A model generated the notes under the pieces. It did not search any database. It saw nothing but the letters and a program-made list of their open reading frames with translations, and had not been told where the DNA came from. Below, in pieces: positions 25,782-32,732 of a stretch of 64,000 nt of DNA. Origin of the DNA: Olleya aquimaris. Its GTDB lineage: Bacteria > Bacteroidota > Bacteroidia > Flavobacteriales > Flavobacteriaceae. A program made the position numbers and the translations under genes. The DNA lies in the NCBI RefSeq assembly GCF_003259525.1, contig NZ_QLLO01000007.1, forward strand, positions 62,001 to 126,000, read 5' to 3'. Numbering within the stretch: position 1 is the first letter of the stretch; every line of letters starts with the position of its first letter.

Positions 25782-27821
25782 TTAATTATCTTCAGGTAAA
25801 AAGCTATAGTTTTTACTGTAGTCTAGCATTTGTCCATCAAATGTCTCTGGTTGCGTCACTTTGATTGCTGTAATTTCGCCATCATCATTTGTTTCAGCAA
25901 CTAAAACAGGATTAACAAATCCGCTATAAGGTGCAGACGTAAATTGCTTGTTACGCTCTAAAACTTCTGCATGTATATCTTGATCTACTTTAACACCATA
26001 CCCTTCTACTAAAGCCTCTACTGCTTTAAAATCGCCTTCAGATTTAATACGTTGAGTTTCGCGTAACAACTCGCCAAACAACTCGTGTAACTTATCATAA
26101 TCGTTAATATTAAAATAGGTTTTTCCGTCTCGTGTAACTTTTTCAATAACATTGTTTGCTTTTCCTTTTTCAAAAGCCCAAGCACTTACCCATTGTCTGT
26201 TACGCATGTGTGCTTCTTCTACATCGTCTCCTAAATTTAATCTAATTAATTGAGTCATTAATCCGTTACGTATGTAACCATCATAAGCTGCCATTCCTAT
26301 TTTTTTCCAATCGTCAACCAATCCTAATTCTTGTAATTTAGGGTTATATAAATAGTAAAGACCTACTAAATCTGCACGACCTTCTTCTAAAGTAGATGCA
26401 TAATTTTTAAGTGTTTCTTTGGTTTCGCCAACCCCTGGATTTAATTGTCCAGATGCGTGACCAATAACTTCGTGTAAAGCAGTGTGTAATTTATCTGCTT
26501 GTTGTCCGTATTTTTCTTCTAATTCATACTCTTCTTCATCATGGACAAATTCTTTTAAACGACCAGTACTTCCTGCATTGTTGTAGGCGTGTATGATGTT
26601 TCCTAAAGATACCGACTTACTTCCAACTGCAGCACGAATCCAGTTAGCGTTAGGTAAATTAACACCAATTGGAGTGCTTGGTGAAGCGTCTCCAGCTTCT
26701 CCAGCAACGTTTACTACTTTATAGGTAACTCCTACAACGTTTTTCTTTTTATGCTCGTCCATTAAAGGTGAATTATCTTCAAACCACTGAGCGTTTTCAG
26801 ATAATACAGCCATTTTTTGCGACATATCAAAATCGTTGATTTGCACAATATTCTCATAAGACCCTCTGTAACCTAATGGGTCGTTATACACTTCTATAAA
26901 ACTATTAATATAATCTACATTACCTTCGGTAGCAGCTGTCCAAGCCACATTGTAATCGTCCCATGTTTGTAAATCACCTGTTTTATAATACTCGATTAAC
27001 AATCCTAAGGCGTCTCCTTGTGCTTTATTTTCGGCAACACCTTTTGCTAATTCTAACCATTTTACAATCTCGTCAATAGCAGAACCATATAATCCTCCAG
27101 ATTTATATACGCGCTCTTTTAACACACCATTCTCTTTAACTAACTGCGAGTTTAAACCAAACGATAAAGGTTTGTCTGGATTTGGTGATTTCATTTTAGA
27201 ATAAAACGCTTCTACATCTTCATTAGTCACATTTGGACCATAAAAGTTAACTGCAGACAAGGCAACATTATCCACACCTTTTGCTTGATTAACTTTTTTA
27301 CTATCTACATCGTTAAAAATAACATCAAAAGCTTCTCCAGCTAATGTTGTGTTAGTTGCAGACATAATTTCTTTTAAATATTCTTGAGAAAACTCAGGTT
27401 TTAGCTTGTCGTTAGAATAGTGATGATGGATACCATTACTAAACCAAACACGCTTTAAGTAAGTAGTAAATGCCTTCCAATTATCCGTATTTTTATCACC
27501 TTCGTAATTAGAGTAAATATTTTCTAAAGCTTTTCTAATTTTTAGATTGTGTCTGTAATTTTGGTCCCACATAATGTCACGACCTGCTAAACCTGCTTCT
27601 GTTAAATAGTAGACAAGTTTTTGTTCTTTTAAAGTTAAATTATCCCATCCTGGAATTTGATATCGTAAAATTTTAATATCCGCAAACTGCTCGACATTAA
27701 AGTCAAAGTCTGCTTCGGTTTTTTTATTGTCTTCATTGGTTGACTTATCGGTTTTATCATTACCGCAAGACAAAAATAGAGTTGCAATTAAAGCAACACT
27801 TAATAAGTGTTTTATTCTCAT
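25782..27821 (-). CDS. Dipeptidyl-peptidase III family (M49) lipoprotein
   Basis: The protein has 679 residues with a lipoprotein signal (LIATLFLSCGND) and an acidic linker. The M49 zinc motif HExxxH reads HEVIGH near residue 447, followed by ASGQLNPGV and the second motif EEGRADLVGLYY with the third ligand. It removes dipeptides from peptide N-termini, here probably in the periplasm or at the surface. Bacteroidota members are sometimes mislabelled dihydrofolate reductase; nothing in the sequence supports that. It is monocistronic, with a divergent neighbour. Confidence 0.9.
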   Translation of the reverse strand: MRIKHLLSVALIATLFLSCGNDKTDKSTNEDNKKTEADFDFNVEQFADIKILRYQIPGWDNLTLKEQKLVYYLTEAGLAGRDIMWDQNYRHNLKIRKALENIYSNYEGDKNTDNWKAFTTYLKRVWFSNGIHHHYSNDKLKPEFSQEYLKEIMSATNTTLAGEAFDVIFNDVDSKKVNQAKGVDNVALSAVNFYGPNVTNEDVEAFYSKMKSPNPDKPLSFGLNSQLVKENGVLKERVYKSGGLYGSAIDEIVKWLELAKGVAENKAQGDALGLLIEYYKTGDLQTWDDYNVAWTAATEGNVDYINSFIEVYNDPLGYRGSYENIVQINDFDMSQKMAVLSENAQWFEDNSPLMDEHKKKNVVGVTYKVVNVAGEAGDASPSTPIGVNLPNANWIRAAVGSKSVSLGNIIHAYNNAGSTGRLKEFVHDEEEYELEEKYGQQADKLHTALHEVIGHASGQLNPGVGETKETLKNYASTLEEGRADLVGLYYLYNPKLQELGLVDDWKKIGMAAYDGYIRNGLMTQLIRLNLGDDVEEAHMRNRQWVSAWAFEKGKANNVIEKVTRDGKTYFNINDYDKLHELFGELLRETQRIKSEGDFKAVEALVEGYGVKVDQDIHAEVLERNKQFTSAPYSGFVNPVLVAETNDDGEITAIKVTQPETFDGQMLDYSKNYSFLPEDN

Positions 27822-27878
27822 AATTAGTTATTTTATTAAAGTCAATAAATATAAGAATTTAACATATTATAATTTGAT

Positions 27879-27886
27879 TATCTTTG
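27879..27886 (+). promoter_or_regulatory. -7 box for SRPBCC-crcB operon
   Basis: TATCTTTG matches TAnnTTTG, 28 bp before the start at 27915. Confidence 0.5.
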
Positions 27887-27914
27887 AAATAACTAACTTT
27901 TTAATTTTATAAAA

Positions 27915-28934
27915 ATGAAATATTTAAAATATATCTTATTTCTATTACTTATAGTCATAATCGCTACTGCAATTTATATTGCTGTACAGCCTAATAGCTA
28001 CACTGTAACAAGAAGCAAAACCATACAAGCACCTGCTAGTCTGGTATATAATGAAGTTATTGATTTTAAAAATTGGGAAGATTGGAATGCTTGGGTTGAA
28101 GAAAAGCCAGAAATGATTTTAACTTTTCCTGAAAAAACTAGTGGTGTTGAGGGATCATATTCTTGGACTGATGATGGTGAAACAGGTACAATGAAAACCA
28201 TTGCTGCTAATCCAAACACCTCTATTACCCAAGAAATGCAATTTGGAGAATTTCCAAAATCTGATGTTATGTGGGAATTTACACCCAATGAAGATGGTAG
28301 TACAGAAGTAAAATGGACCATATCTGGTAAAGATTTACCATTTGGGTTTAAAGCTTACGCAGCTTTTTCTGGTGGAATGGAAAAACAAATTGGACCTTAT
28401 TACGAGCGTAGTTTAGAACTTTTAGACAGAAAAGTTGTTGAAAGCATGAAACAATTTAATATAAAAGTAGATGGTATTACAGAATATGGAGGTGGTTTTT
28501 ACATGTATAAAACCACAGCAGCAACAGGTACAAATATTAGCGAAATAATGGGTAGGCAATATGGCGAAATAATGAGTTATATGGCAAAAAATAATATAGT
28601 ACAAACTGGAATGCCTTTTACTATTTATAACGAAATGAATCCTGAAACTGGTAATATAATTATGAGTCAAGCTATACCTGTGATGAATAAAATTTCTGTC
28701 GAAAATGATAGTGAAGTCCTTTGTGGATATATCCCAAAAACTAAAGCTTTAAAAACAACATTAAAAGGTAATTACACTAATTTACCTAAAGCTTGGGAAG
28801 CTGCAAATAAATATTTAGCTGAAAATAATCTAGAGCAATCAGAGTTACATCCATTTGAAATATATACTAATGATCCAGGAAATGTTCCAAATCCTTCTAA
28901 TTGGATTACAGAAATATATATACCAATACAATAA
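27915..28934 (+). CDS. SRPBCC domain protein with C-terminal GyrI-like domain
   Basis: The protein has 339 residues. An N-terminal membrane helix (3-23) is followed by a START-like SRPBCC domain at 30-175 (VTRSKTIQAPASLVYNEVIDFKNWEDWNAWVEE), then a GyrI-like/effector-binding domain at 180-339 (YGGGFYMYKTTAATGTNISEIMGRQYGEIMSYM, NPSNWITEIYIPIQ). Both folds bind small hydrophobic ligands; no enzyme residues are obvious. It lies directly before crcB with no spacing, suggesting one transcript, although no functional link with fluoride is known. Confidence 0.88.
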   Translation: MKYLKYILFLLLIVIIATAIYIAVQPNSYTVTRSKTIQAPASLVYNEVIDFKNWEDWNAWVEEKPEMILTFPEKTSGVEGSYSWTDDGETGTMKTIAANPNTSITQEMQFGEFPKSDVMWEFTPNEDGSTEVKWTISGKDLPFGFKAYAAFSGGMEKQIGPYYERSLELLDRKVVESMKQFNIKVDGITEYGGGFYMYKTTAATGTNISEIMGRQYGEIMSYMAKNNIVQTGMPFTIYNEMNPETGNIIMSQAIPVMNKISVENDSEVLCGYIPKTKALKTTLKGNYTNLPKAWEAANKYLAENNLEQSELHPFEIYTNDPGNVPNPSNWITEIYIPIQ

Positions 28935-29306
28935 ATGAAGCAACTTCTTTTAGTTTTTGTAGGTGGTGGGTTTGGAAGTGTCCTTAGATATATCATAGGT
29001 AAATCTTTAAATAGCTCTCAAAATGGTATTCCTTACGGAACGTTTTTAGCCAACGTATTAGGAAGTTTATTAATAGGTATTATTCTTGGTTTAGCCTTAA
29101 AAAACAATACGCTTTCAACTAATCAAACATTGTTATTAGCAACTGGATTTTGTGGTGGATTCACCACGTTTTCTACGTTTGCTTATGAAAATCATGTGTT
29201 TTTAAAAACAGGAGATTTTACCAGCTTTGCCCTATATACCATTGCTAGTTTTATAGTAGGTTTTTCAGCAGTATTTTTAGGATTGTGGGTAGCTAAGCAA
29301 TTTTAA
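28935..29306 (+). CDS. crcB: Fluoride efflux channel CrcB/Fluc
   Basis: The protein has 123 residues and four membrane helices. The family signature GFCGGFTTFSTFAYE is present (Phe box and Na+ site region), as are GGGFGSVLRYIIG and GTFLANVLGSLLIG. Fluc dimers export fluoride from the cytoplasm. The start codon follows the SRPBCC stop with no gap, implying translational coupling. No fluoride riboswitch was recognised upstream of the operon. The end overlaps the convergent DUF1684 gene by 4 bp. Confidence 0.95.
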   Translation: MKQLLLVFVGGGFGSVLRYIIGKSLNSSQNGIPYGTFLANVLGSLLIGIILGLALKNNTLSTNQTLLLATGFCGGFTTFSTFAYENHVFLKTGDFTSFALYTIASFIVGFSAVFLGLWVAKQF

Positions 29307-29905
29307 TGTTTATCGTACTTTTTAACACCTGCTTCAATGTTAACATATAATCTATTTTCATCTGGTACTATTGGACAAGAATACTTTTTATTATAAGCAC
29401 AATAAGGGTTGTAAGCTTTATTAAAATCTATAACCATTTGATTGTTTTCTGGTAACTTAACCTCAACATAACGACCTCCTTTATAACTTTCTTCACCATT
29501 AGTATTATCCATAAAAGGTAAAAACAAAGCTTCTTCTTCACCTAATTGCTCAACCATTTCTAGGTTTTGATAGACATTTAGCTTTAATTCTTTTCCTTTT
29601 AATGTAAACGTCACTTCACCATATTTGACATAATCAACTAATCGGTCTGTGGTGGTTTTCATTTTAAAAGAAACCTCATCTGGTGTTCTTTTAAACGAAG
29701 CAGTAAGAACGTAAGTACTATCAAACTTAAAAAAATCTAAGCCTCTAAAGTCTTTGCGATCTTGATCTGTTAATGGAGATTTTGCTGCGTCTTTAAAATT
29801 TGCATTCATTTCGCGTTGATGCTCAGTCTCGCCTAACAATGGTAATTTATCTTGTGCACAACTTAGTGTAGTGATGGTTAAAAAGAAAATAATTAGAACT
29901 CTCAT
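29303..29905 (-). CDS. DUF1684 lipoprotein-like secreted protein
   Basis: The protein has 200 residues with an N-terminal signal (FFLTITTLSCAQ, lipobox TLSC). The DUF1684 core is clear: DFRGLDFFKFDSTYVLTASF, GEVTFTLKGKELKLNVY, LFLPFMDNTNGEESYKGGRY and the hallmark end VIDFNKAYNPYCAYNKKYSCPI. The family is common in Bacteroidota and Actinobacteria and has no known activity. Confidence 0.9.
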   Translation of the reverse strand: MRVLIIFFLTITTLSCAQDKLPLLGETEHQREMNANFKDAAKSPLTDQDRKDFRGLDFFKFDSTYVLTASFKRTPDEVSFKMKTTTDRLVDYVKYGEVTFTLKGKELKLNVYQNLEMVEQLGEEEALFLPFMDNTNGEESYKGGRYVEVKLPENNQMVIDFNKAYNPYCAYNKKYSCPIVPDENRLYVNIEAGVKKYDKH

Positions 29906-29972
29906 GTTAGATTGTTTGTATTAATAAAATCAAAAATTTCAACTCAAAAATACAACTTATTAAAAATTTGAT

Positions 29973-29980
29973 TAGCTTTG
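29973..29980 (+). promoter_or_regulatory. -7 box before 24-residue ORF
   Basis: TAGCTTTG fits TAnnTTTG and ends 20 bp before the small ORF, so the leader would be only about 10-15 nt. No clear TTG at -33. Confidence 0.4.
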
Positions 29981-30000
29981 AGTATATAAAATCGTAAAAA

Positions 30001-30075
30001 ATGAATGTAGTCATTACCAATACTAAGCAATATACCACGTGTACAGATACAGGTTGGTCGTCTTATATTTTGTGA
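30001..30075 (+). CDS. 24-residue Thr-rich peptide, possible leader peptide
   Basis: ATG to TGA encodes MNVVITNTKQYTTCTDTG followed by WSSYIL. Six of 24 residues are Thr. A -7 box precedes it, and a strong terminator follows 28 bp after the stop, giving a self-contained transcript of about 145 nt. It could be a leader peptide controlling the MFS transporter gene by attenuation, a free-standing small protein, or an ORF by chance in an sRNA. No known family recognised. Confidence 0.4.
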   Translation: MNVVITNTKQYTTCTDTGWSSYIL

Positions 30076-30102
30076 TGATGTAATTATCAATTAATACAAT
30101 AT

Positions 30103-30133
30103 AAAAAGTCCAACTTCTACGTTGGACTTTTTT
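30103..30133 (+). terminator. Terminator between small ORF and MFS gene
   Basis: AAAAAGTCCAAC / GTTGGACTTTTTT with loop TTCTAC. It lies 87 bp before the MFS start and may be an attenuator. Confidence 0.8.
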
Positions 30134-30219
30134 AATTTGGTACAACTTCAAATTAATTATCCAACTCAATTAGAAATTAGACTATGTAAAAAAACAAACC
30201 ACTAAAACCAATCCAACCA

Positions 30220-31440
30220 ATGAAAACGTTATTAAAAAGATACTTAAGTAATTATAAAGGCATTGCCAAAGAAATCTGGTTTTTATCTTTTGTTACTTTT
30301 ATTAATCGTGCAGGAGCAATGGTTATTCCGTTCTTGTCATTATATCTTACTGATGTTAAAAGCTTTACTTTACCAGAGGTTGGTTGGATAATGACCAGTT
30401 ATGGATTTGGATCTTTAGTAGGTAACTTTATTGGTGGAAAATTAACGGATATTATTGGTTATTATAAAACTATTGTTCTTAGCTTGTTTGCTGGTGGATT
30501 GGGTTTTATAGGTATCCAGTTTTTAGACAGTTTTAATGCATTGTGTTTAGGTGTTTTCTTTTTGATGCTTGCTGTAGATACTTACAGACCAGCAATATTT
30601 GTAGCAACAGACGTTTACAGCATCAATAATAACGTGACAAGAAATATTGGACTTATAAGATTAGCTATTAATTTAGGGTTTTCAATTGGACCTGTTATTG
30701 GCGGAATTTTAATTGCTAAAGCCAATTATGCTTCCATTTTTTGGGTGGATGGTATTACTTGTATTCTTGCTGCAACCTCATTAATTGTTTTACTTAAACC
30801 TAAAAAAGGAAAGAAAAAAGAAGAAAAAGTTACTGTTGTTAAAGAAGGTGTTTCACCATATAAAAATCCTGCCTTTTTATTGTTCTTTTTTATCATGGTA
30901 GTTAATGCTATAGCTTTTGTACAGTATTTTTCTAGTGTTCCTGTATTTTATAAACAACATCATTTTTTAAACGAAGACACCATTGGTTGGCTATTGTTTT
31001 TAAATGGAGTTATGATTGTTTTCTTGGAAATGCCTTTAATTGTTTTTCTAGAAAAATTACAAATCACTAAAGTCACAGCTACTATTTTGGGTATTGTTTT
31101 TCTAGCCTTTAGTTTTATTATTTTAAACTATTCTGATTGGTTTGGAATTTTAATTATTGGAATGATTTTAATGACTTTAGGCGAAATGATTGGGTCGCCA
31201 TTTGCAAATGCTTTAGCGCTTGATATGGCACCAATAGGAAGAAAAGGAAGTTATATGGGTTTGTATAGTATGAGTTTTTCCATCTCGCACATCATTGGTC
31301 ATAATGCTATTATGAATACTATTGACCAATTTGGATTTAAAACAACCTGGTTTTGGCTTTTTGTAGCTTTAATTGTTGTAGCTGCAATCACTTTGTATTT
31401 ACCAAAAATGATGAAATCTTTAAAAACAGAAGTGAAATGA
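30220..31440 (+). CDS. MFS transporter
   Basis: The protein has 406 residues with 12 predicted helices. The motif A region between helices 2 and 3 reads GGKLTDIIGYYKT; motif C-like glycine-rich helix 5 is INLGFSIGPVIGGIL. The cytoplasmic loop between the halves is very basic and acidic (KPKKGKKKEEKVTVVKEG). It is closest in look to multidrug-type MdtH/YfcJ-like exporters, but the substrate cannot be told. The stop overlaps the start of the VOC gene (ATGA), so the two form an operon. Confidence 0.88.
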   Translation: MKTLLKRYLSNYKGIAKEIWFLSFVTFINRAGAMVIPFLSLYLTDVKSFTLPEVGWIMTSYGFGSLVGNFIGGKLTDIIGYYKTIVLSLFAGGLGFIGIQFLDSFNALCLGVFFLMLAVDTYRPAIFVATDVYSINNNVTRNIGLIRLAINLGFSIGPVIGGILIAKANYASIFWVDGITCILAATSLIVLLKPKKGKKKEEKVTVVKEGVSPYKNPAFLLFFFIMVVNAIAFVQYFSSVPVFYKQHHFLNEDTIGWLLFLNGVMIVFLEMPLIVFLEKLQITKVTATILGIVFLAFSFIILNYSDWFGILIIGMILMTLGEMIGSPFANALALDMAPIGRKGSYMGLYSMSFSISHIIGHNAIMNTIDQFGFKTTWFWLFVALIVVAAITLYLPKMMKSLKTEVK

Positions 31441-31814
31441 ATTTAAATCAAGTTACCATATCCTCAAAAAATTTAGACAAATCTGTCGCTTTTTATAAGC
31501 TTCTAGGACTAAAACTTATAGTTGATGCCTTACCACGTTATGCACGATTAGAGTGTCCTGATGGTGAAGCAACATTTTCTATTCATTTAAATGAAGACAT
31601 GCAACCCAACCAAAATACAACCGTCTATTTTGAAGATGAAGACTTAGATCATTTAGTTTTAAAACTTAAACAAAAAGGGGTTAATTTTCTTTCAGAACCT
31701 AAAGACCAACCATGGTTATGGCGTGAAGCCCATTTACAAGATCCTGACGGAAACGCCATAATACTTTTTAAAGCTGGACAACATAGAAAGTCGCCACCTT
31801 GGGTTATTTCTTAA
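31437..31814 (+). CDS. VOC family (glyoxalase/bleomycin resistance-like) protein
   Basis: The protein has 125 residues from the ATG that overlaps the MFS stop codon. It holds one vicinal oxygen chelate domain with paired beta-alpha-beta-beta-beta modules: VTISSKNLDKSVAFYKLLGLKLIV and HLVLKLKQKGVNFLSEPKDQPWLWREAHLQDPDGNAIILF. A metal-binding Glu/His set is plausible but not certain. Co-transcribed with the exporter, it may sequester or modify a compound that the exporter removes; that is inference. A much longer frame extends upstream inside the MFS gene and was not used. Confidence 0.88.
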   Translation: MNLNQVTISSKNLDKSVAFYKLLGLKLIVDALPRYARLECPDGEATFSIHLNEDMQPNQNTTVYFEDEDLDHLVLKLKQKGVNFLSEPKDQPWLWREAHLQDPDGNAIILFKAGQHRKSPPWVIS

Positions 31815-32421
31815 CCTCAACAATTCTTGCATTAAACATAAACCAGTCTTGAAAAGCTTTTATCTTAGAATTAAAGGTTTCAGAGAAAATAACAAACTGT
31901 GCTTTTGGCGCGCTTTCGCTTAATCTTAAAATATAATTATGGTAGTTGTTTCTGGTAATAAAATCGGCATCATGTATAATAAACAACTTTAGTTCTCCAG
32001 AATGCACACTATTTAAATGGTACAGTTTGCTTAATCGTTTTGGTGTAGCAATTAAAATATCAACTCCGTAATAAATTTCTTCACGTTGTTTTTCTAAATC
32101 GCTTTCCTCGTAAGCACAATAAATACGTAAATCGGTATTTTTAGTGAATACCTCAAAGCGTTCTTTTAACTCTAAAGTAGTTTGCTTGTCTTGTGCAATA
32201 ATTAGTGCTCTAGGCGAATCTTCAAACGCAGCAGCATCTAATTTTTGAATGGTGCTAATTATCATTGCTGTAGTCTTACCACAACCTTTTGGGCCAATTG
32301 CATACACATCACTTCCTCCTTTTATTAAAGGCATCACTTGTTTTTGAAACGCATTTGTGGTAGCAAAACCTACATTTTCAATTGATTCTTTTAATAATGG
32401 ATGGTATTTTTTGAAAGACAT
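31804..32421 (-). CDS. Solitary DEAD-box N-terminal RecA-like domain protein
   Basis: The protein has 205 residues. It covers only the first RecA-like domain of a DEAD-box helicase: Q-motif region (FATTNAFQKQVMPLIKGG), motif I GPKGCGKTT, motif Ib TPKRL, motif II altered to HDAD in FIIHDADFI, and motif III SET in place of SAT. The second RecA domain is absent, and the frame ends naturally at a stop. It may bind ATP or RNA without being a complete helicase. Its 3' end overlaps the convergent VOC gene by 11 bp. Confidence 0.8.
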   Translation of the reverse strand: MSFKKYHPLLKESIENVGFATTNAFQKQVMPLIKGGSDVYAIGPKGCGKTTAMIISTIQKLDAAAFEDSPRALIIAQDKQTTLELKERFEVFTKNTDLRIYCAYEESDLEKQREEIYYGVDILIATPKRLSKLYHLNSVHSGELKLFIIHDADFITRNNYHNYILRLSESAPKAQFVIFSETFNSKIKAFQDWFMFNARIVEVKK

Positions 32422-32526
32422 TTGCTTTTATTTATTACGAAATTACGCATTATTAACTTGATACAAAAAACACCAAAAGCATAATGCTTCTGGTGAGATT
32501 TTTTGTTGTTATTTTTTGATTTTACA

Positions 32527-32731
32527 CTTCGACTGCGCTCAGTGTGACACTCAGGATATGCGATTCACACACATTTTCTATGGAAAATGTGGTTCTCTGA
32601 GATCCTTCGACTGTGCTCAGGATAAGCGATTCACACACATTTTCTATGAAAAATGTGGTTCTCTGAGATCCTTCGACTGTGCTCAGGATAAGCGATTCAC
32701 ACACATTTTCTATGAAAAATGTGGTTCTCTG
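32527..32731. repeat. Tandem 66-bp repeat (about 2.7 copies) built on the REP-like core
   Basis: Units start at 32551, 32617 and 32683 (last one partial). Each complete unit contains TCAGGATAAGCGATTCACAC, a hairpin CATTTTCTATGAAAAATG, GGTTCTCTGAGATC and the repeat core CTTCGACTGTGCTCAG. A further core copy lies at 32527-32542. The array ends two bases before the icmF stop codon. Because 66 is a multiple of three, it produces repetitive open frames on both strands, which I do not consider genes. The 311 bp between icmF and the helicase gene hold nothing else. Confidence 0.85.
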
Positions 32732-32732
32732 C

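Noticed and set aside
25782-27821. Dihydrofolate reductase annotation often given to this family
   Set aside because: The protein has the M49 zinc motif HEVIGH and EEGRAD and no DHFR features.
27822-27914. Fluoride riboswitch before the crcB operon
   Set aside because: The gap is only 93 bp, AT-rich, and shows no conserved fluoride aptamer elements that I can recognise.
32551-32731. Possible short CRISPR array
   Set aside because: The units are contiguous and the whole 66 bp is repeated, with no unique spacers, no leader and no cas genes.
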